Source: Nymphalis io
Lineage: Eukaryota; Arthropoda; Insecta; Lepidoptera; Nymphalidae
Reading direction: 5' to 3'
Length of the DNA stretch: 64,000 nucleotides
Assembly (NCBI RefSeq): GCF_905147045.1
Contig: NC_065918.1
Span: 12,710,001 to 12,774,000 of the forward strand
Below, piece after piece: positions 35,501 through 50,835 of this stretch (position 1 is its first letter; each line of letters starts with the position of its first letter). A program made the position numbers and the translations under genes. Under the pieces are notes generated by a model. The model made no database searches. It saw only the letters and a program-made list of their open reading frames with translations, and had not been told where the DNA came from.

Positions 35501-38500
35501 CTTTGTATTTATTGATTGATTGAACAAACGTTGACGTGTAATTGCATTCTTCTGAAACAAAATGCATTATCTAATCTAATCCAATAATGGCATAAGTTAA
35601 AACATAATTTGTAGCAATGCATGACATTTAAGGCGATCTTATATAGCACAACTGGATATTATTGAAGCACCTATTAGAGTGAATGATAAAGCTTATGGGT
35701 CTGGCGCACGAGACCGTTAGCTTATTTTTTTATTAAGGGCGACGTAATCCTTATTTCCAAGTATATTTCTTAGTGTCAGTGGTTTAAGAGGTATTGCCGT
35801 CATAGAGGAGACGTGCAACGATCATTATCAAAGGAAATGTTAGATTTTTTCACATAGATAGTCTATAAAGAATGACATATAATTGTATCGATTGGGCAAC
35901 ATTTATTATTAACTTAGGAACAACGCCACATTTTAGGTCTTAGCATTTGCTCATAAGGTCGATAAGCAGATACACGGTGCGAATATGACCCCCAATTGGT
36001 CTAGCCAATCCAAGCCATTGGTGAGCCGTATATAAGTTAAATAATCACTAACAGACTAATAAATCATTATTTTATATACATATAAAGTAAACCAAAAATC
36101 GTCGGTCCATCTTGTCAATTTAAAAAAGATTAAAATTAATCGATTTAAAAAAGGTAGCAGGTTCGGGATGGACGCGAACTGTCCAAGATCGGGATGGTTG
36201 GCGTTCTATGGGGGAGGTTTTCGTCCAGCAACGGCAAAAGGCTGAAAAAATAATTATGTCAGCTTTATGTGAGATAATATGAAAAGAAACATTTCAAATA
36301 TTTAGAGCAACACGTCGGATGTAAGCATTACGTTTTCAATTTATTTCTTAATTAGTAAGAAATAAATTTATGTTTCACATTATTTATCACATAAACAGGA
36401 CTAGGAAAGATGTAAATATTATAAGATTAATGTGATACCGCTATTGCGATTTTTGGACTAACAGTAGTGAATGTAGATACGGATTATTTTATATTACATA
36501 TTATTTATTAAAATATTTATATAATTAAATCGACTGTTATCCGATAACTATATCTTAATAAAGACTATATCTCGCTGCATTATATGATGCGTCATTGTTT
36601 CTTGATAATCGTTTAATTATTACATTCAAATTGATGTGATAATGATTCATTTGTTAAAATTGTATATATGTATTCATTATAATATAGATATATAAAATTT
36701 AATACGCAAATAAATCCGAACATTTTTACCGAACTGCAGATCCGTTCTGTCGAAATCCCGTATCTATCTATCTATCGTACACATATATCCAGTATATATG
36801 TGTGTATCCCAGAGTATACATACATATATTTTGCGACATTCATTCATTCCATTACTTAAATCTAATACTACTTCATATCACTATAACATTGAGCTATAAC
36901 ATAACGCACGCAGTCGGCAGTGCTTTGGCAGACAAGTTGTTTCACCTTTTTAATTTTACAGATTATTAGGAAAAATTTTCACGAAAATAAAATTTAGTAA
37001 GCGCTAAAAACTTTTATCGTTGTAAAAACAAAACAAAAGGGTTTTACAAAAACCCCAAAAGGCACTAAATTATTTTGGAATAATTTAGTGCCTTTTGGGG
37101 CAATTATTTATTATTTGGGGAATTATAATTAATTATCCAGTTTTTGTGTCAATAAACTGAAATAGCATTAATCAAAAAAGAAATTAGAGTACATTTCGTG
37201 ATTTTTCTTATAGAGTAAATATTATTCTTTTATGTTTTCTAATACTATAATAAAGAAAATTTATTCATTTTGCTTTATTATTTTTAAATAATAATTGCTG
37301 AATAAATCATAACTTATCATAATTATACCTAAGCTAAATTAAAAAAGGGGCGTACGAAATTCTTTGTGTGATGATAAATAAGGTAGTCATAATAACGCCA
37401 TTATAAGTAAAACATTAAAGTACATTTTTTTTTAATTATTTAAATATATATAATGTTTTTATCGAAAATAGATCTTCGATATTTGTATTAAATTTGATGA
37501 AATGAATTAGATACAATTATTTGAAAAAATATAATTTGATCTTATGAGATCTTTAATAAATATTTATTGTATAAAAATGTCCAGTCTACTAAAATATTCA
37601 ACCGGCAACGGCAGCTAATTTCAAAATTTTACCAGTACTAACTTCACTTTGATAGCGAACTCTTAGTGCCTCCGCTGATCCGATCCGGAGAAGAAGACCG
37701 GGGAGGAGGCGTCGGCGCTATGGGCACCTTCTCTCCCCCCGCCGTAAGAGCCGCCGGGACTAGTTGGGTTCTCTGTGTCCCGGGAACCCGAAACACCGGT
37801 CGTATGTAATCAAAAAAGAAAAAGCATACCGATGCTTGTTCAACTGATTTAATTTGGTTTTGTCCGGTTTTTTTTAGTTTGTTCATTCGAACTACGCCGC
37901 GTGCCTAGCTTGATAGGTGGATGGTCTTTGCGATATTTTCCCACCATTTCGACTCGATGTTTATAATAGCGCCGTTGGGTTTAAAACGCAATAACTTAGT
38001 ACTTCATTGTTTTATTAAATTTACATTACTTTGAACTAAATTAAATTAAATTGCGAAAAAGATTAGACTGATTTGTGTACTGCTTTGTGATTTCTGATTT
38101 GTGATTTCTGTACTGCTAAAATGTTACAATTCACAATATATGTTAAAAGTAAATGTAATAGCTTGTTAAAGCCCAAGCCCAGTTAGAGTAAAGTCTCCTT
38201 TTCAGTATCCGCAAGATTAACTGGATTTTGATCCCGCCAAGACTGATACAGATGCACGCATACGATGTACCACTATAGATTTGTGCCTGTCAGAGCGAGA
38301 CCAGCGAGGATATTCACTTATTCTCGCGTAGTCTCTATTTAGCCTTAAAGGAAATGCATCTAGCCAATGGACTGTCGCAAGTTTCTTTTGCTGTCATGCC
38401 ATGGTCCCAGTATAAAGATCTTTTTGTAACCCCTTACGGTTTGATCTATCAAATCCCTGCTGCTACACTTATTAACATGCAGAACAGTAAACCTAAGGAA

Positions 38501-41500
38501 AATGAATACAGCGACATACACAGCGCGACTTTCAACAACCTTGACGGCTCGATTTAAGAATATGTTGACAGAACAGATAACTTTGGCTATAGTGTTGGCC
38601 TACATGTGATGTGAACCTCAAGTAATACCTAGGAGGAAGAATTGATTGATGGCGTGGAATCTTAGTTCGGATGGTCGGACTGTACCAGTAGCTATTTCGT
38701 AGCCGTAGTCCGGTATAAGTCGGTATCTGATTATGGATGCGCGATTCGCGAGTGGCTCTGGCAGAAGTCGGGTCTGTTAGAGACCAAGGAGTCGTATGAG
38801 ACTCGACACTCATGAGGAACGCAGTAAAACAAACAGTGGTTTGTTGAGGGGACTAAACCTAAAGCCAATAAAATGTTATATAAATAAACGAAATTTAAAA
38901 GATAATATCAAAATAGATTCAATTACTCAGCGTAGAATCAACATCGATCTTTATTTAAGGAATGTCGAAGATTTTTATCATTATATTTTAAATCTACGTA
39001 TTTACGTCACAACAATAAATTAAATATATCATTTAAAGATGTCTACATGGTGATGTTATTACATATATAATGTAATTTATTTCATTTTATTCTTAAGCTG
39101 TTTTAATTCAATAAAATAAGTTTATTTCAAAAAATTTCCTTTTTAGGATAGCGATGTGGCGCAATTATATGCATCTAAGATGTGTATCATCATGGTGACT
39201 GTTCTTAACAGCGACTGGCCAGTTACACAGATGCACCCTCTATTATCACGCTCTCATAATTGGATGAAATGGCAATCCGATCGGATAGGAATCGGCTCCA
39301 CAATTTTTATGACAGCAAAACACAAAAAAAAACAAGGTCGCTCTCACTAACACGTACAGTGTACACACGTACTGAGAACTGAAATGATATCACCATAAAT
39401 GTATGATATAAAAATGAGCTATAATATAATTTCTACGTGATTGATAATATTATGTATATTTTATTTTATTCAACCAATAAAGATAGTCCTAGAAAAAATG
39501 TCGGTATAAACTATTGTTTCGGCACTTATTTGGCTAATATTGGCATAACTGTAACAAATATTCGTCAGCTAAAGCAAGACAAGACAAATCTATTAACTTA
39601 TAACGTTTTCTTGTATCGTGGGAGATAAGGCGATAAGTTAAAACAGACCCAACCAAAAAGTCTACATAATCTGTGTACAGTATTTTATCCGTGCAGTGAC
39701 GGAGAAAGAATACATTTCACTGCCCCTCTCATTCCCATGGGTGTCGTAAGAGGCGACTAAGGGATATCTGAGCGACCATCTGCTCATCTGGTGGTAGGAT
39801 GCTAACATCCGCCTGGCTTGTTACCACCGTACGCATGGTGAAAAACTCGTGAAGTGGCTTGCAGCCGCGTTTCGAGGTCAGCCAGCGTACAGCCAGTGCT
39901 TAAGCGAGTATTGCCGCGATGGGTGTTGGTCCAGTGGAGACGGCTGTTGAACCAATGCCGGGGGAAACTGTATTGACCTGCCGGACAGGGAGACCTGAAG
40001 AAACGGCTGTTCCGCTGGCCGCCCGTGGCATAGTACAGGGGCCCGAGCGTGCCTAACCAGCTCGCGAGGCTGCCCTACCAGGCCACGCATAATCTCGGGG
40101 TGGACCGTCGTGCCGGTTGGTGACCAGAAGGTGGGGTCCCGGCGGCCACTTCCGGGGGAGGTTCGGGGGCCCTTCCGTCCGGCGAATCAGTATATTTTCC
40201 CTTTTGGCAACCATTTGGGGAAACACGCCTCCATACTTTGCCCATTCCCATCGTGGCAATACGTCGCTCGCTTCATGTCTCTTTTCCTTATTTTTCCAAA
40301 TGGTAGCGAAACTAAGAAATAACGGTCGTTCAGCGGTGCACACCCCCACCATACCCACGCTGTTTGAGGTCGAGTTCTCTAACATCCTAAGACTCCACGC
40401 TAACCTCGACGCTGTCCACCACCATCTCGAGACAGCACGGCCAGCAATGTTGTTTCTCACGGAGACGCAAATACTCCGCCCTGCCGACACCAGCTACCTT
40501 AACTATCCCGGCTACATGCTTGAAGAATCTTTCAAAGCGAAAGCCGGAGTATGCTTGTTCGTCAGGGCGGATGTTTGTTGTCACCGATTGGGCTGCTTGG
40601 AGGACCCCTCCTTCTCCATGTTGGTGGTACGTGTGGACCTGGTTCGTCAGAGCCGAATCTACGTGTGCCTCTACAGATCCCACAATGGTGACTTGGAGAC
40701 AAGCCGATTATTTGACTATCTTAGTCGGGTGGCCGATGCTGCGCAAGAGCAGTTTCCTAAAGCGGAATTGGTGTTTTTGGGGAATTTTAATGCTCACCAT
40801 GAATCATGGTTGAAATCCCTCAAAACTGACCATGCTGGAAGAACTGCTCATGCTTTTGCTCACACATGACTTGACCCAACTGGTTGATCAGCCCACCAGG
40901 ATCCCAGACATTGATGGGCAAGCACCTTCTCTACTGGACCTTCTGCTGACTTCTCACCCGGTGGAATGTCAGGTTGTGGTTCAGGCTCCTCTTGGCTCTT
41001 CGGATCACAGCCTTATATCTACCAAAGTGCCACAGGCCAAGCTGCCGCCACTAGCGGTATGCAAACGTCGCGTTTGGCACTATAAGTCGGCGGATTGGGA
41101 CGGTATGCGCGATTACTATGCGTCAGTCCCTTGGAAGGAACGTTGCTTCAGTGGGAATGACCCGGCAGCTAGTGCCGCTGCTGTTGCTGATGAGATCATG
41201 TTAGGAATGGAATACTACATTCCTAGCTCAGATCTCATCAGTAGGGGTACGCGTAACCGTTAGTTCACTCGAGAATGTGCCGATGCGCGGCATATCGCGC
41301 GTGGATCAACGGCATCTAACATTGACTCACTGAAAGCAAACTACAATAAAAATTCCAAGTCCTGTAGGAAGGCATACACGAGAGCGGATGCACAGCGCAT
41401 TGTACAGATTGGTCATGACCTTATTTCGCATCCTAGGGGCTCCCGTAGCTTCTGGCGTCTGACCAAGTCTGTGCAAAAAATTTCTGCCAACCTTCGCTGC

Positions 41501-44500
41501 CACCTCTCAGAAATCCGGACGGATCGCTAGCTTACAGTCCGCAGGAGAAAGCCGATCTCCTGGCAAAACTCTTTGCTGACAACTCCGTGATCGATGATGG
41601 TAGTGCGCTGCCACCAACAATACCTTCATGTGATAGCTTCACACCTCTGGGGTGAAGCTATCGACAAGCATGGAGAATCGTTGACTGTCAGCCTCAATAT
41701 CTCCAAGGCTTTCGACAGGGTCTGGCACAGAAGTATTCTCTCCAAGCTACCGGCATATGGTCTACCTGCTCAGCTATGCACCTGGACTGCCAGCTTCCTA
41801 CACAGGTGTAGCCTTCGTGTTTTAGTTGATGGTTGCGCTTCACAATTCTATGTAGTAAATGCTGGGGTCTCCCAGGGATCTGTGCTATCTCCCACACTCT
41901 TTCTTTTGCATATCAATGATGCTCTCTCTTGGGAACATACATTGCTATGCAGACGATAATACAGTGCATGGTGGATACCACGGACGCGCAGTGGCTGGGC
42001 GGGCGGAAACTGAGGAGAGGCGGGAGAATCTTGTCATTGAACTCGATAGGACGTTAGAGCTCATCGCCAAATGGGGTTCTAATAATCTCGTTGAGTTTAA
42101 TGCCAAGAAAACACAGGTATACGCTCTCACAGCGAAAAAGTCAACATTTTCCCCTCTTCCCTACCTCTGTATCATCAGCGGTGGCACACCGCTGATGATA
42201 CAGAGGGATACAAAGCAAAATCGCCATGCTGGGAATGGACGTTCGCTGCGACCTTAGTCCAAGGGATTACATCGAGGCTGTTATAAAAACAGCTTCACGG
42301 AAACTCGGAGTTCTGAACAAGGTGCGGCGCTTTTTCACGCCACAACAACTGTGCCTGCTGTACAAAACACAGTTACGGTCTTGCGTGGAATATTGCTCGC
42401 ACCTTTGGGATGGCTCCGCTAAGTACCTACTTGAGGCCTTGGACCGGGTGAACCTTTACAACTGCGTCGTGAGATAGCAGCACTGAGCGCTTTCTATCGA
42501 CTGTATCACGGCGAGTGCTCTGAGGAATTATTCTCTCTAATTCCTGCTTCCCCCTTCCTTCTTAAGTCCACGCGAGCTGGTTCTCGATGTCCATCAATTC
42601 CATCGCGCACAAAGAAATTTGGCAATTCCTTTCTTTGTCGCACTTCCAAAAAATGGAATTCCTTACCAGCTCACGTGTTCCCCCTCCTCTTATAACCCGG
42701 GTTCCTTCAAACGCGGCGTGAAGAGGCATCTTGCGGGCCGGCAGGGCGGGGACGGCTTGTACAGAACATTCTTCCCGACTGTACTGGCCGTCGTCGCGTT
42801 TGGACTCTATTACCACTTACCATCAGGTGGAGTAGGGTCATTTGCCATCCCGGCGCATATAAAAAAAAAAGATATTATATTATCTGTAAATCAAGAAATA
42901 ATTTAATAGATATGAAAAATTTACTATCATTATTGATATATATTATGCATTTATATACAAAATTTAAAAAAAATCATAAAATGATCGCACGCAACGATTG
43001 AATCACGTTATGATTAAAATATAATTATGATAAATAAAAATATGACACATCATTTGCGTAAACAAGTCTTATAGATATAAAAAAATCGCAAGTTGTATGA
43101 ATCGTTTATTTTTAAATATATTTTGTTTTCAATTCTTTGAGTCAATTAGTTTTACTTTTATGGCCTAAAAATATTGTTATCTCTTAATTATATAAAGGAT
43201 TACATAAAATGCAGGTCTCCATTCCTAGAGGGGTTCCCGGGGACAGGGGACCGACTTAGCCTTAGCGGCGCTTATGACAGGGAGATGGTACGCATAGCGC
43301 CGACGCTTTATCCCCGGTCATCTTCCATGGCTTGGATCAGCAAGTTTTTATAAAAAAACAAAACTACACCCACGATTTCGGATTTACTATATTTATTCCT
43401 ATTTCGTACAATTACTATAAAGTAACAGAATATATTTGTGTGTCCGTTTTAATGTCAACATTATATCATCATAATCATGATATGCTTATTAAAGGTCCCC
43501 CATCGTAATCGTATGATTAGATAATTATTTTATAAAATTGTAACCTTTTTTATTGTATTAAAGTCACAGACAAGATTAGTTTTAAAAAAATTGTGATCAG
43601 TTGTTGTTTATTGATAGTGATATTCGAATGAAGAAGACACAGCTATGCTTAATGAATTATCCCGTAATCCAAGTTAATAGATAAATACTACCTGATATTC
43701 TATTGAAAATAATTGTCGTGTCTCCAATACAGCAAAGATCACACGTTTTACTGTTGACTGTACACTACTACTAACGCAACAATGTCATTACGCTGATTTG
43801 GCAGTAATAAACAGGAATAAGGAAAGCGGTAAGCAAACTACCGCTACTGCGCGTAATATGCTTTGGGTGGCCGAACATGACGATATGTAGCCTATTTTTT
43901 TATTGTTAATAGAAAGGTGGTCTGGCAATCTAGCTACATCGTGATAAGGTCACCACTACTAATAGAGATTAATTAAGAAATATTAAACATTTCTTACATC
44001 GCCAATGCGCTACCAATTTGGGCTACCAATTACACTGACTCAGGAACCCTTCAAACTGGAACACATTCATATTAAGTAGTGATATTTAGCGGTAGCATAA
44101 GTGATAAGATATAGGTACCTACCCAGACCAAGGATGTTTTAATCTTATTATATTAAGCGAACAATTCTTGTATATAAATATATTTTGACTATCTCGAAAA
44201 TTTTCTTTAGGTCTCATTTATACATCATCTGATTTTATACCTCTTAAGATGCATTTTCGTAATGGTAAAACTGACTAAGTTTCAGTACAATATTATTATT
44301 ATTGAATATAATATGATAAGTAACGATAGATAAACTGTAAAATAATAAAATAGTTTACCAGATTGCTTGTAATAAAATATTTAAATAAGTGCATTTATGA
44401 GTTAATGACCAGTTCATATATAGTTGAGATCAAAAATATTTATATACAAACAGTGTGTGATTCGTATCACAATATCTTCTCCGAAAAAACGAGATTTTAC

Positions 44501-47500
44501 AAAAAAAAAGCTGAGTGAAGCTCGGTAGCCCAGGTGTAATCAGAAATCAAGATGGAGTTTATGTTAATCGGAAATACCACAGATTCAGAATGTGAACTCT
44601 ACTGAAGAAATAACCAACGATACGATATTCCCAACACTTAATAAATGGAAGTCACAATAGTATAGTAGTAGTATAATTAACGCGAAACGTAAATCTTTTA
44701 TAATCATAGATAGCTAAACTCAAATTACCTATTAAAATTCGATCGTTCTTTTGTCGCGTGAACATAGTCTCTGAAAAAAAAGGAAGCTAGATAATCTTGT
44801 GCTGTATCTGCGGATTATATTACGCGTGGCGGATTATTTATGTATTATTTTAATAAAACTTGCGTAATATATTACAATATTCTGATTTGATTTTTCTAGA
44901 AAAATTTAATCATTTCTAAACAATTCAATGACAAAGTCAATTTGTGTAACTACAAGATTGGGTATTTCGCCGTAAATCAGTTGTTGAGCATTGTTATTGT
45001 AATAGTGACAATGCGTAAATAACGGTAGTTTTTATTTAAGAGATATGGTCAGACTATGCAACGAAGAAAGTTAATTCAAATAAAAAATAAAGATTTTTCT
45101 GTTCTTATATGAATTTAATAGATTAAATTAAATGACTGGAAATTCTTCGCAAATTACAACAACATGAAAATAAGGCAAGGCAATTAAAGCAATAAAGTCA
45201 GACAAATAAACTTCGGAGTTAAATTCGATTGCATTTCCAAATTATTCTTATTCTGAATATATGACCTAACCATGATGAACTGAGAGGCGTTATCTTTTTA
45301 TTATGCGTGTAATCTTACTGGATCATTCACCTTTCATGCAAGCGTTACATGATATTAATTCAATTTTTTTGAAAACACGGGAGCGCTTGCGCGTACTACC
45401 ATTTCGGTTGGATTCCCGGAGTACAGACACCCTTCTACCCCCGGCGACGATTACAGCGGGGGAAGAAGGAGCGCCGAAATATTCTCCCCTATCTTCTTCA
45501 GCGAAGGCACTCTAATCAGATTATTTGAGTCCAGATACCGACCTTTTGCTTCAGCATGACTGCGGAATGATACTCTCTATATGTATTAAATTATAACTAT
45601 CATGTTCCATTAAGAAAACGATAATATTTTGCCATTAATAAATATCACAAATGATGTACTATAATTTGTAAAATGTCTTGCAATTTCAACGGTATTATAC
45701 ATATTTTGTCTTGTCTTAGCTACCGAGCTTGGACACAACATTGTTTATGTGTATCTACAGTTTGTAGCCACCCATCATACCAAAACAAAATAACATCTAG
45801 GATATTAAACACACTTTACTAGCGTAAAAGTAGACGGCTATCTATCTATTGCTATACTGACTACGACATTCATTCTAACGTTAGAAACGTGGCCCCGAAG
45901 CGTTTGAGCGCCGCCTATAGTACATTTTAATCACAAGGCTCGTGACGGTCTACGGTTTGACATTGTAAAGCGGGCGGTAGTGTTAAGGAAATCACGGATT
46001 GAGCATTATTACTCTCTCCATGGCTCATAACGTGATGTTATATAGACTATAAAAAAATTAAATAAATAGGCTCCAACGCGATTAGTTTCTAATCGTACTT
46101 ACTGTTAGATACTAAGATAAGGTCGTTCAAGCAAATAAACAACATCTCCCACATTAGATATTACAATATAAATAATTCTGATGTTTACATTATAAGATTA
46201 TCTCAATTATTATCATTGAAACATAAAAATAAGAATTTTATTATTGTATTCGATCATATCGTGCCAATACATCGTACAAAACTTTGAAAAATTTTAAACG
46301 TTTATTTAAATACCTCATATTTCAAAAACTACTAGCACGAACATCAATTTGTCTAAATCTAAATCAAACGTTTATGATTAATACGCTATTTATCCACAAT
46401 AGTTTTAATCCTTACGGATTAAAACTTTGTGATAATAATATTAAGCTAGAGCTATCATTAATACATCGACATATTAAGCTATATGTAGGAAAATAATACT
46501 GGAACATATCAAAATACTGTCAATATAGCCTATTTGTTGCCGCTCACGGCGTTCCACGCGTGAGAGTAGAATGGTATAGGTGAGGCATCCTATGACCTTT
46601 TATGCATCCCCGACAATGTGTGCAAAATTTCATAATGATCAAATAAACAAACTCACTTTCGATCTATAACTTTAGTAAGGATGACCGTCCTGAAAGCTAT
46701 ATGAAAGTTTTATATCCATCGGATTAATATTTTTTGTGTGAAACTGAAAAAAGCAAACAAACAAAGCTTATCTCTATAAAATATTAACTTATATGATTAA
46801 CTCTATTTGTATTATTTTTTTGACGTCATTCACAACTTATCAGTCATCTAAGATTTGTTAAAACGAAATACGGTCGAAAGTGATTGACAATCTTGTGTGT
46901 TTTCATTTTATTATTTTCTTAGAACATTTTTTTTTTTAGTTAGTGATCAAATGAGAATATTTGTTTAACTACCAAATATTCTCATCAGAAACTAAATGAT
47001 CGTGCAAAGCCAAATGGACAATATGGAGCCTTATGAGAAAATTATAAATGGCCGCTTATCTTAACGTCAGAATGACCGGCCATTTTACAATTTAATTTCA
47101 TTGTTAATGATTTAGGTACCAAATATTTAAACAAATGTTATAAATAGTATTAAATAGGTACTAAAGACTGGTAGTATTTTATAGCTGATCTGTCACTTTG
47201 TACAGTCATTCTAATGCACAAGACGTAGTTAATAGTATATATCTGTAAAACAATAACAATTATTAATATATTTTTATACAGTCGACTGAAACTAAGAAAT
47301 ATGGACCTAAGTTATTATGTTTGAGGACATGCTTAATAAAACAAATATTAAATTCACATAGGCTACAACAAATTGCAAATTTCAAACGACCGTTTACGAC
47401 TAACCACCTCTGCTCCGCGTAACTGACGACGAGCCGCTCCGCACTGACTTCCCCGCAATCGCACACAATAATTATATTTGTTGCTTGAGTCTTTATTATA

Positions 47501-50500
47501 CGATAACTTCTAAGATACATATTTTCATTACATACTGTATAAGAATATTTTTTTATATAAAATAGGAAGGCGGACGAGCATATGGGCCACCCGATGGTAA
47601 GTGGTCACCAACGCCCATAGACATTGGCATTGTAAGAAATGTTAACCATCGCTTACATCACCAATGCGCCACCAACCTTGGGAACGAAGATGTTATGTCC
47701 CTTGTGCCTGTAATTACACTGGCTCACTTACCCTTCAAACCGGAACACAACAATACCAAGTACTGTTTCGCGGTAGAATATCTGATGAATGGGTGGCACC
47801 TACCCAGACGAGTTTACACAAAGCTCTACCACCAGTAAAAAAAAAGATTAAAAAAGCTTCGCAAATAATTTCTTATATTTGACCAAAATATCCGCTTTAC
47901 CTTTTAGGTAAAAGCGGATACTATGTGTTATCCTTAGAAGATAGATATATGCTATCACGGGCTATTTTTTAGTACTTTTCATGATGAACATTTCAGCCAT
48001 ACATTATTTCCGTGTACCGGTGTGTCATTCAAATGATAAAGTACAAGACTATTTTAATCTATATTAAATACTCAAGGTAGCAAAAATATTTATCTGAATG
48101 AGGATTAATAATTAATTCGAGAAAATGACTTCGCAAATAATCTGTAATTTTTTACTAACATGTAATAAATAACAAACGGTAATTGTAAGTGTACCGAAGA
48201 TAGACATATTATTCTATCGCGGAACTTTCTGTTGGTCTTTTACCTATAATCTCTAGTACATGGCATGGTAAGTTTTTTTAAGTATTGCGCCGTATACACA
48301 CAGTTTTTGTCTTGACATGAAGAAAAAACAGAATTAAAGAAAATATTGGGTAAATACCAATACCTTACTTTAATGAACAATGATGAAGGTCATTTTAAGA
48401 GGAAATATGAAGCGTTGAAAATATATGGTGATGACTAATTTTACGAATATTTTAGAATGTCCATATCAAGTTTTATTGAATTACTAACTATTATAGCCAA
48501 TTTTATTAACATGTGCGAATTAAGCAACAGCAAAACATAAACTTAAATGCGGTGCACCACACACGGCGTCGTTATGCGGCATATTTGATTTAAACCCTCA
48601 CTAAAAGTGTATTTAGGAAGCGATTTTAGTGAATCCAACGAAGTTTTATAAAGGGAATTGCGGAGGCGGCCGCTCGTCTATATACTTATTACAGAAATCG
48701 GTTCATTTTGTAGTCAAAGTTAAAATCTTTATTCAATATAGAATCGACCTGAGAACGGTGAAAGAAAAGGCTGTCGTTTTATTCCCAAGGTATGCAATCA
48801 TCTAATCATTAGTTTTGTAATATCCTTTAACACACAAACCTACCTTAATGATAAATATTATAATTGAATATTTTTGACCATGTCTGGGTCAATGTCTGAC
48901 GGTGATCGTAAACGCGCACTAAACCTGAAATAATAGGTAATAGTAGTTACAAGCTTATGCTTACATACATACAAACAGTATGTACGTCACAATTTCTGGA
49001 AAAGTATTTTATGTTTTGAAATGCTAGCAAAACAAAATTCAAAAACAGTAGTTAATAATTTGGCCTTAGAACACATTCGTTTGACTAACTTAGAGTAGCC
49101 ACTAACATAGTTAACAAAAGAAATTCACCGGTTGTAGGTTCATTCAAAATAAAGTTCAATCGACCTTTATTCATACTTGTGAATACCGAGTCCTGTCATT
49201 AAATATGAGAAAATTCCTTTATTGACTGTCTTGAAAGTAATTGTGGCATTAAATTAGATTACATAGATTATGAGGTACTACTAAGTGGTGGAGGACCCAC
49301 ATTGGCAACTATTGATGATGGATGACTTATTCACAGCTTGGATAACCTTTTATTATCGATTTCCAAGTATATTAACTGAATGCCAAATATACCCTGTCTG
49401 TTTGTCTGATTGTTAACTAATACCAGTTTTAACCTAGAACCGTTTGTAATGCGATTCAACTTGGAGTTAGTCTGGGATTTCGATAAAGAATATAACAATA
49501 TACGGAAAAATACGGGATATGTGGACATTTTTTTTATTTATAGGGAGGTCTTTCTGTTATTTGTGTAACGGTTTGAAAGGTGAGTAAGCCAGCGTATTTA
49601 AATAACATCTTAGTTCCCAAGGTTGGTGGCGCATAAGCTATGTTATATTAACATTTCTCTACAATGCCAATGTCTATGGGCGTTGATGACCAATTACCAT
49701 CAGGTGGCCTAATTGCTCTTCCGCCTACATTTTCTATAAAAAAAGCAGACGGGAAAATGGGCCACCTGATGTAAAATTCTAATTTCTCTTATAAATAATA
49801 TATATTTTACACTAACTAAATAATAATAATAATCAAAGTAAGAACTAACTCTATTTGTGATATCTCAAACTAATCAATAACAATTAATTTAAAAAAATAT
49901 ATTATTATAATCCCAGTGACATGTTATATGACTATACCAAGAGCCGACTATATTTATTTATATCTACACACATATGTACATTTGTATTTTGGGTTAATAT
50001 ATTAAAAGAAATTAGCATAAAAAACTAATTAATTTCTTATGTGTGCGTCAAATTAGATTAGCATTAATTAAATTCGACAAGTGATAAACTAGTGCTTTGT
50101 GAACAACATTGTGATCGTAAGAAATAAGTACAAATAATCTTATGCGATACTGCGGATTACATTGATTATTTTCCGGGTGATGGATTATTTAGATTTTATC
50201 AATAATCCTTGCGTAATATATTGGGAGTACTGAATCGATTATTAAGACACGAGAATTTTTCCTCTTAATAATGTATATAAGTGTCCTTAATCAATTATAA
50301 TCTCAATGTCTTGGTCACTGAAATTGGTGTCTCATATTTCGATAAGTGGAAAATACATATCCAAAAGTAGAACATATATTATATATAATTTATATATTTT
50401 AAGCTAAGACTAAACGAGACAGCGCTTTTGTAAATTTTGTTAGTAAGCAATTTTCTGATATGATTTTCGCAAAAATATTATGTTATGGCGATCCGAGGAA

Positions 50501-50795
50501 CGGTCTAAAAGTTGATGTGTAGTAACGCCATCTAGTAGCGAGTTATAGCAATTTAAAAAGTATCAAACTACGGAAAAGTCTATTGAATTCGAACAGACAT
50601 ACGAACGTCCATTTTGATATGTGAGATAGTATTTTTAAAAACTCTTTTATACTTATTTTTATATATGCCTCAAATTATAAGTACAAAACATAAAAACTAG
50701 CATCCGCCTGCGAATTTGTATGTAGCATACCCTGCGTGTAGCATCATCATTTTTAGTTTTTAGTAATATCACGTTTTCGCTGTAAAATTTATTTT

Positions 50796-50835
<40 letters not shown>

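Larger units (their letters stand above)
39690..42870 (+). mobile_element. CR1-like LINE, second long copy
   Basis: It begins in a GC-rich 5' region containing CCCATGGGTGTCGTAAGAGG and CGACTAAGGGATATCTG, block for block the same as the end of the 28.3-31.7 kb copy. The endonuclease follows at 40290-41050, the linker to 41600, then a deletion joining the linker to mid-RT near 41635, RT palm at 41640-42130, the C-terminal segment to 42480, and a 3' UTR with the stem-loop at 42813-42830 and an A-rich tail. It is in opposite orientation to the first copy and lies in the same 26-kb ppk intron. Confidence 0.9.
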
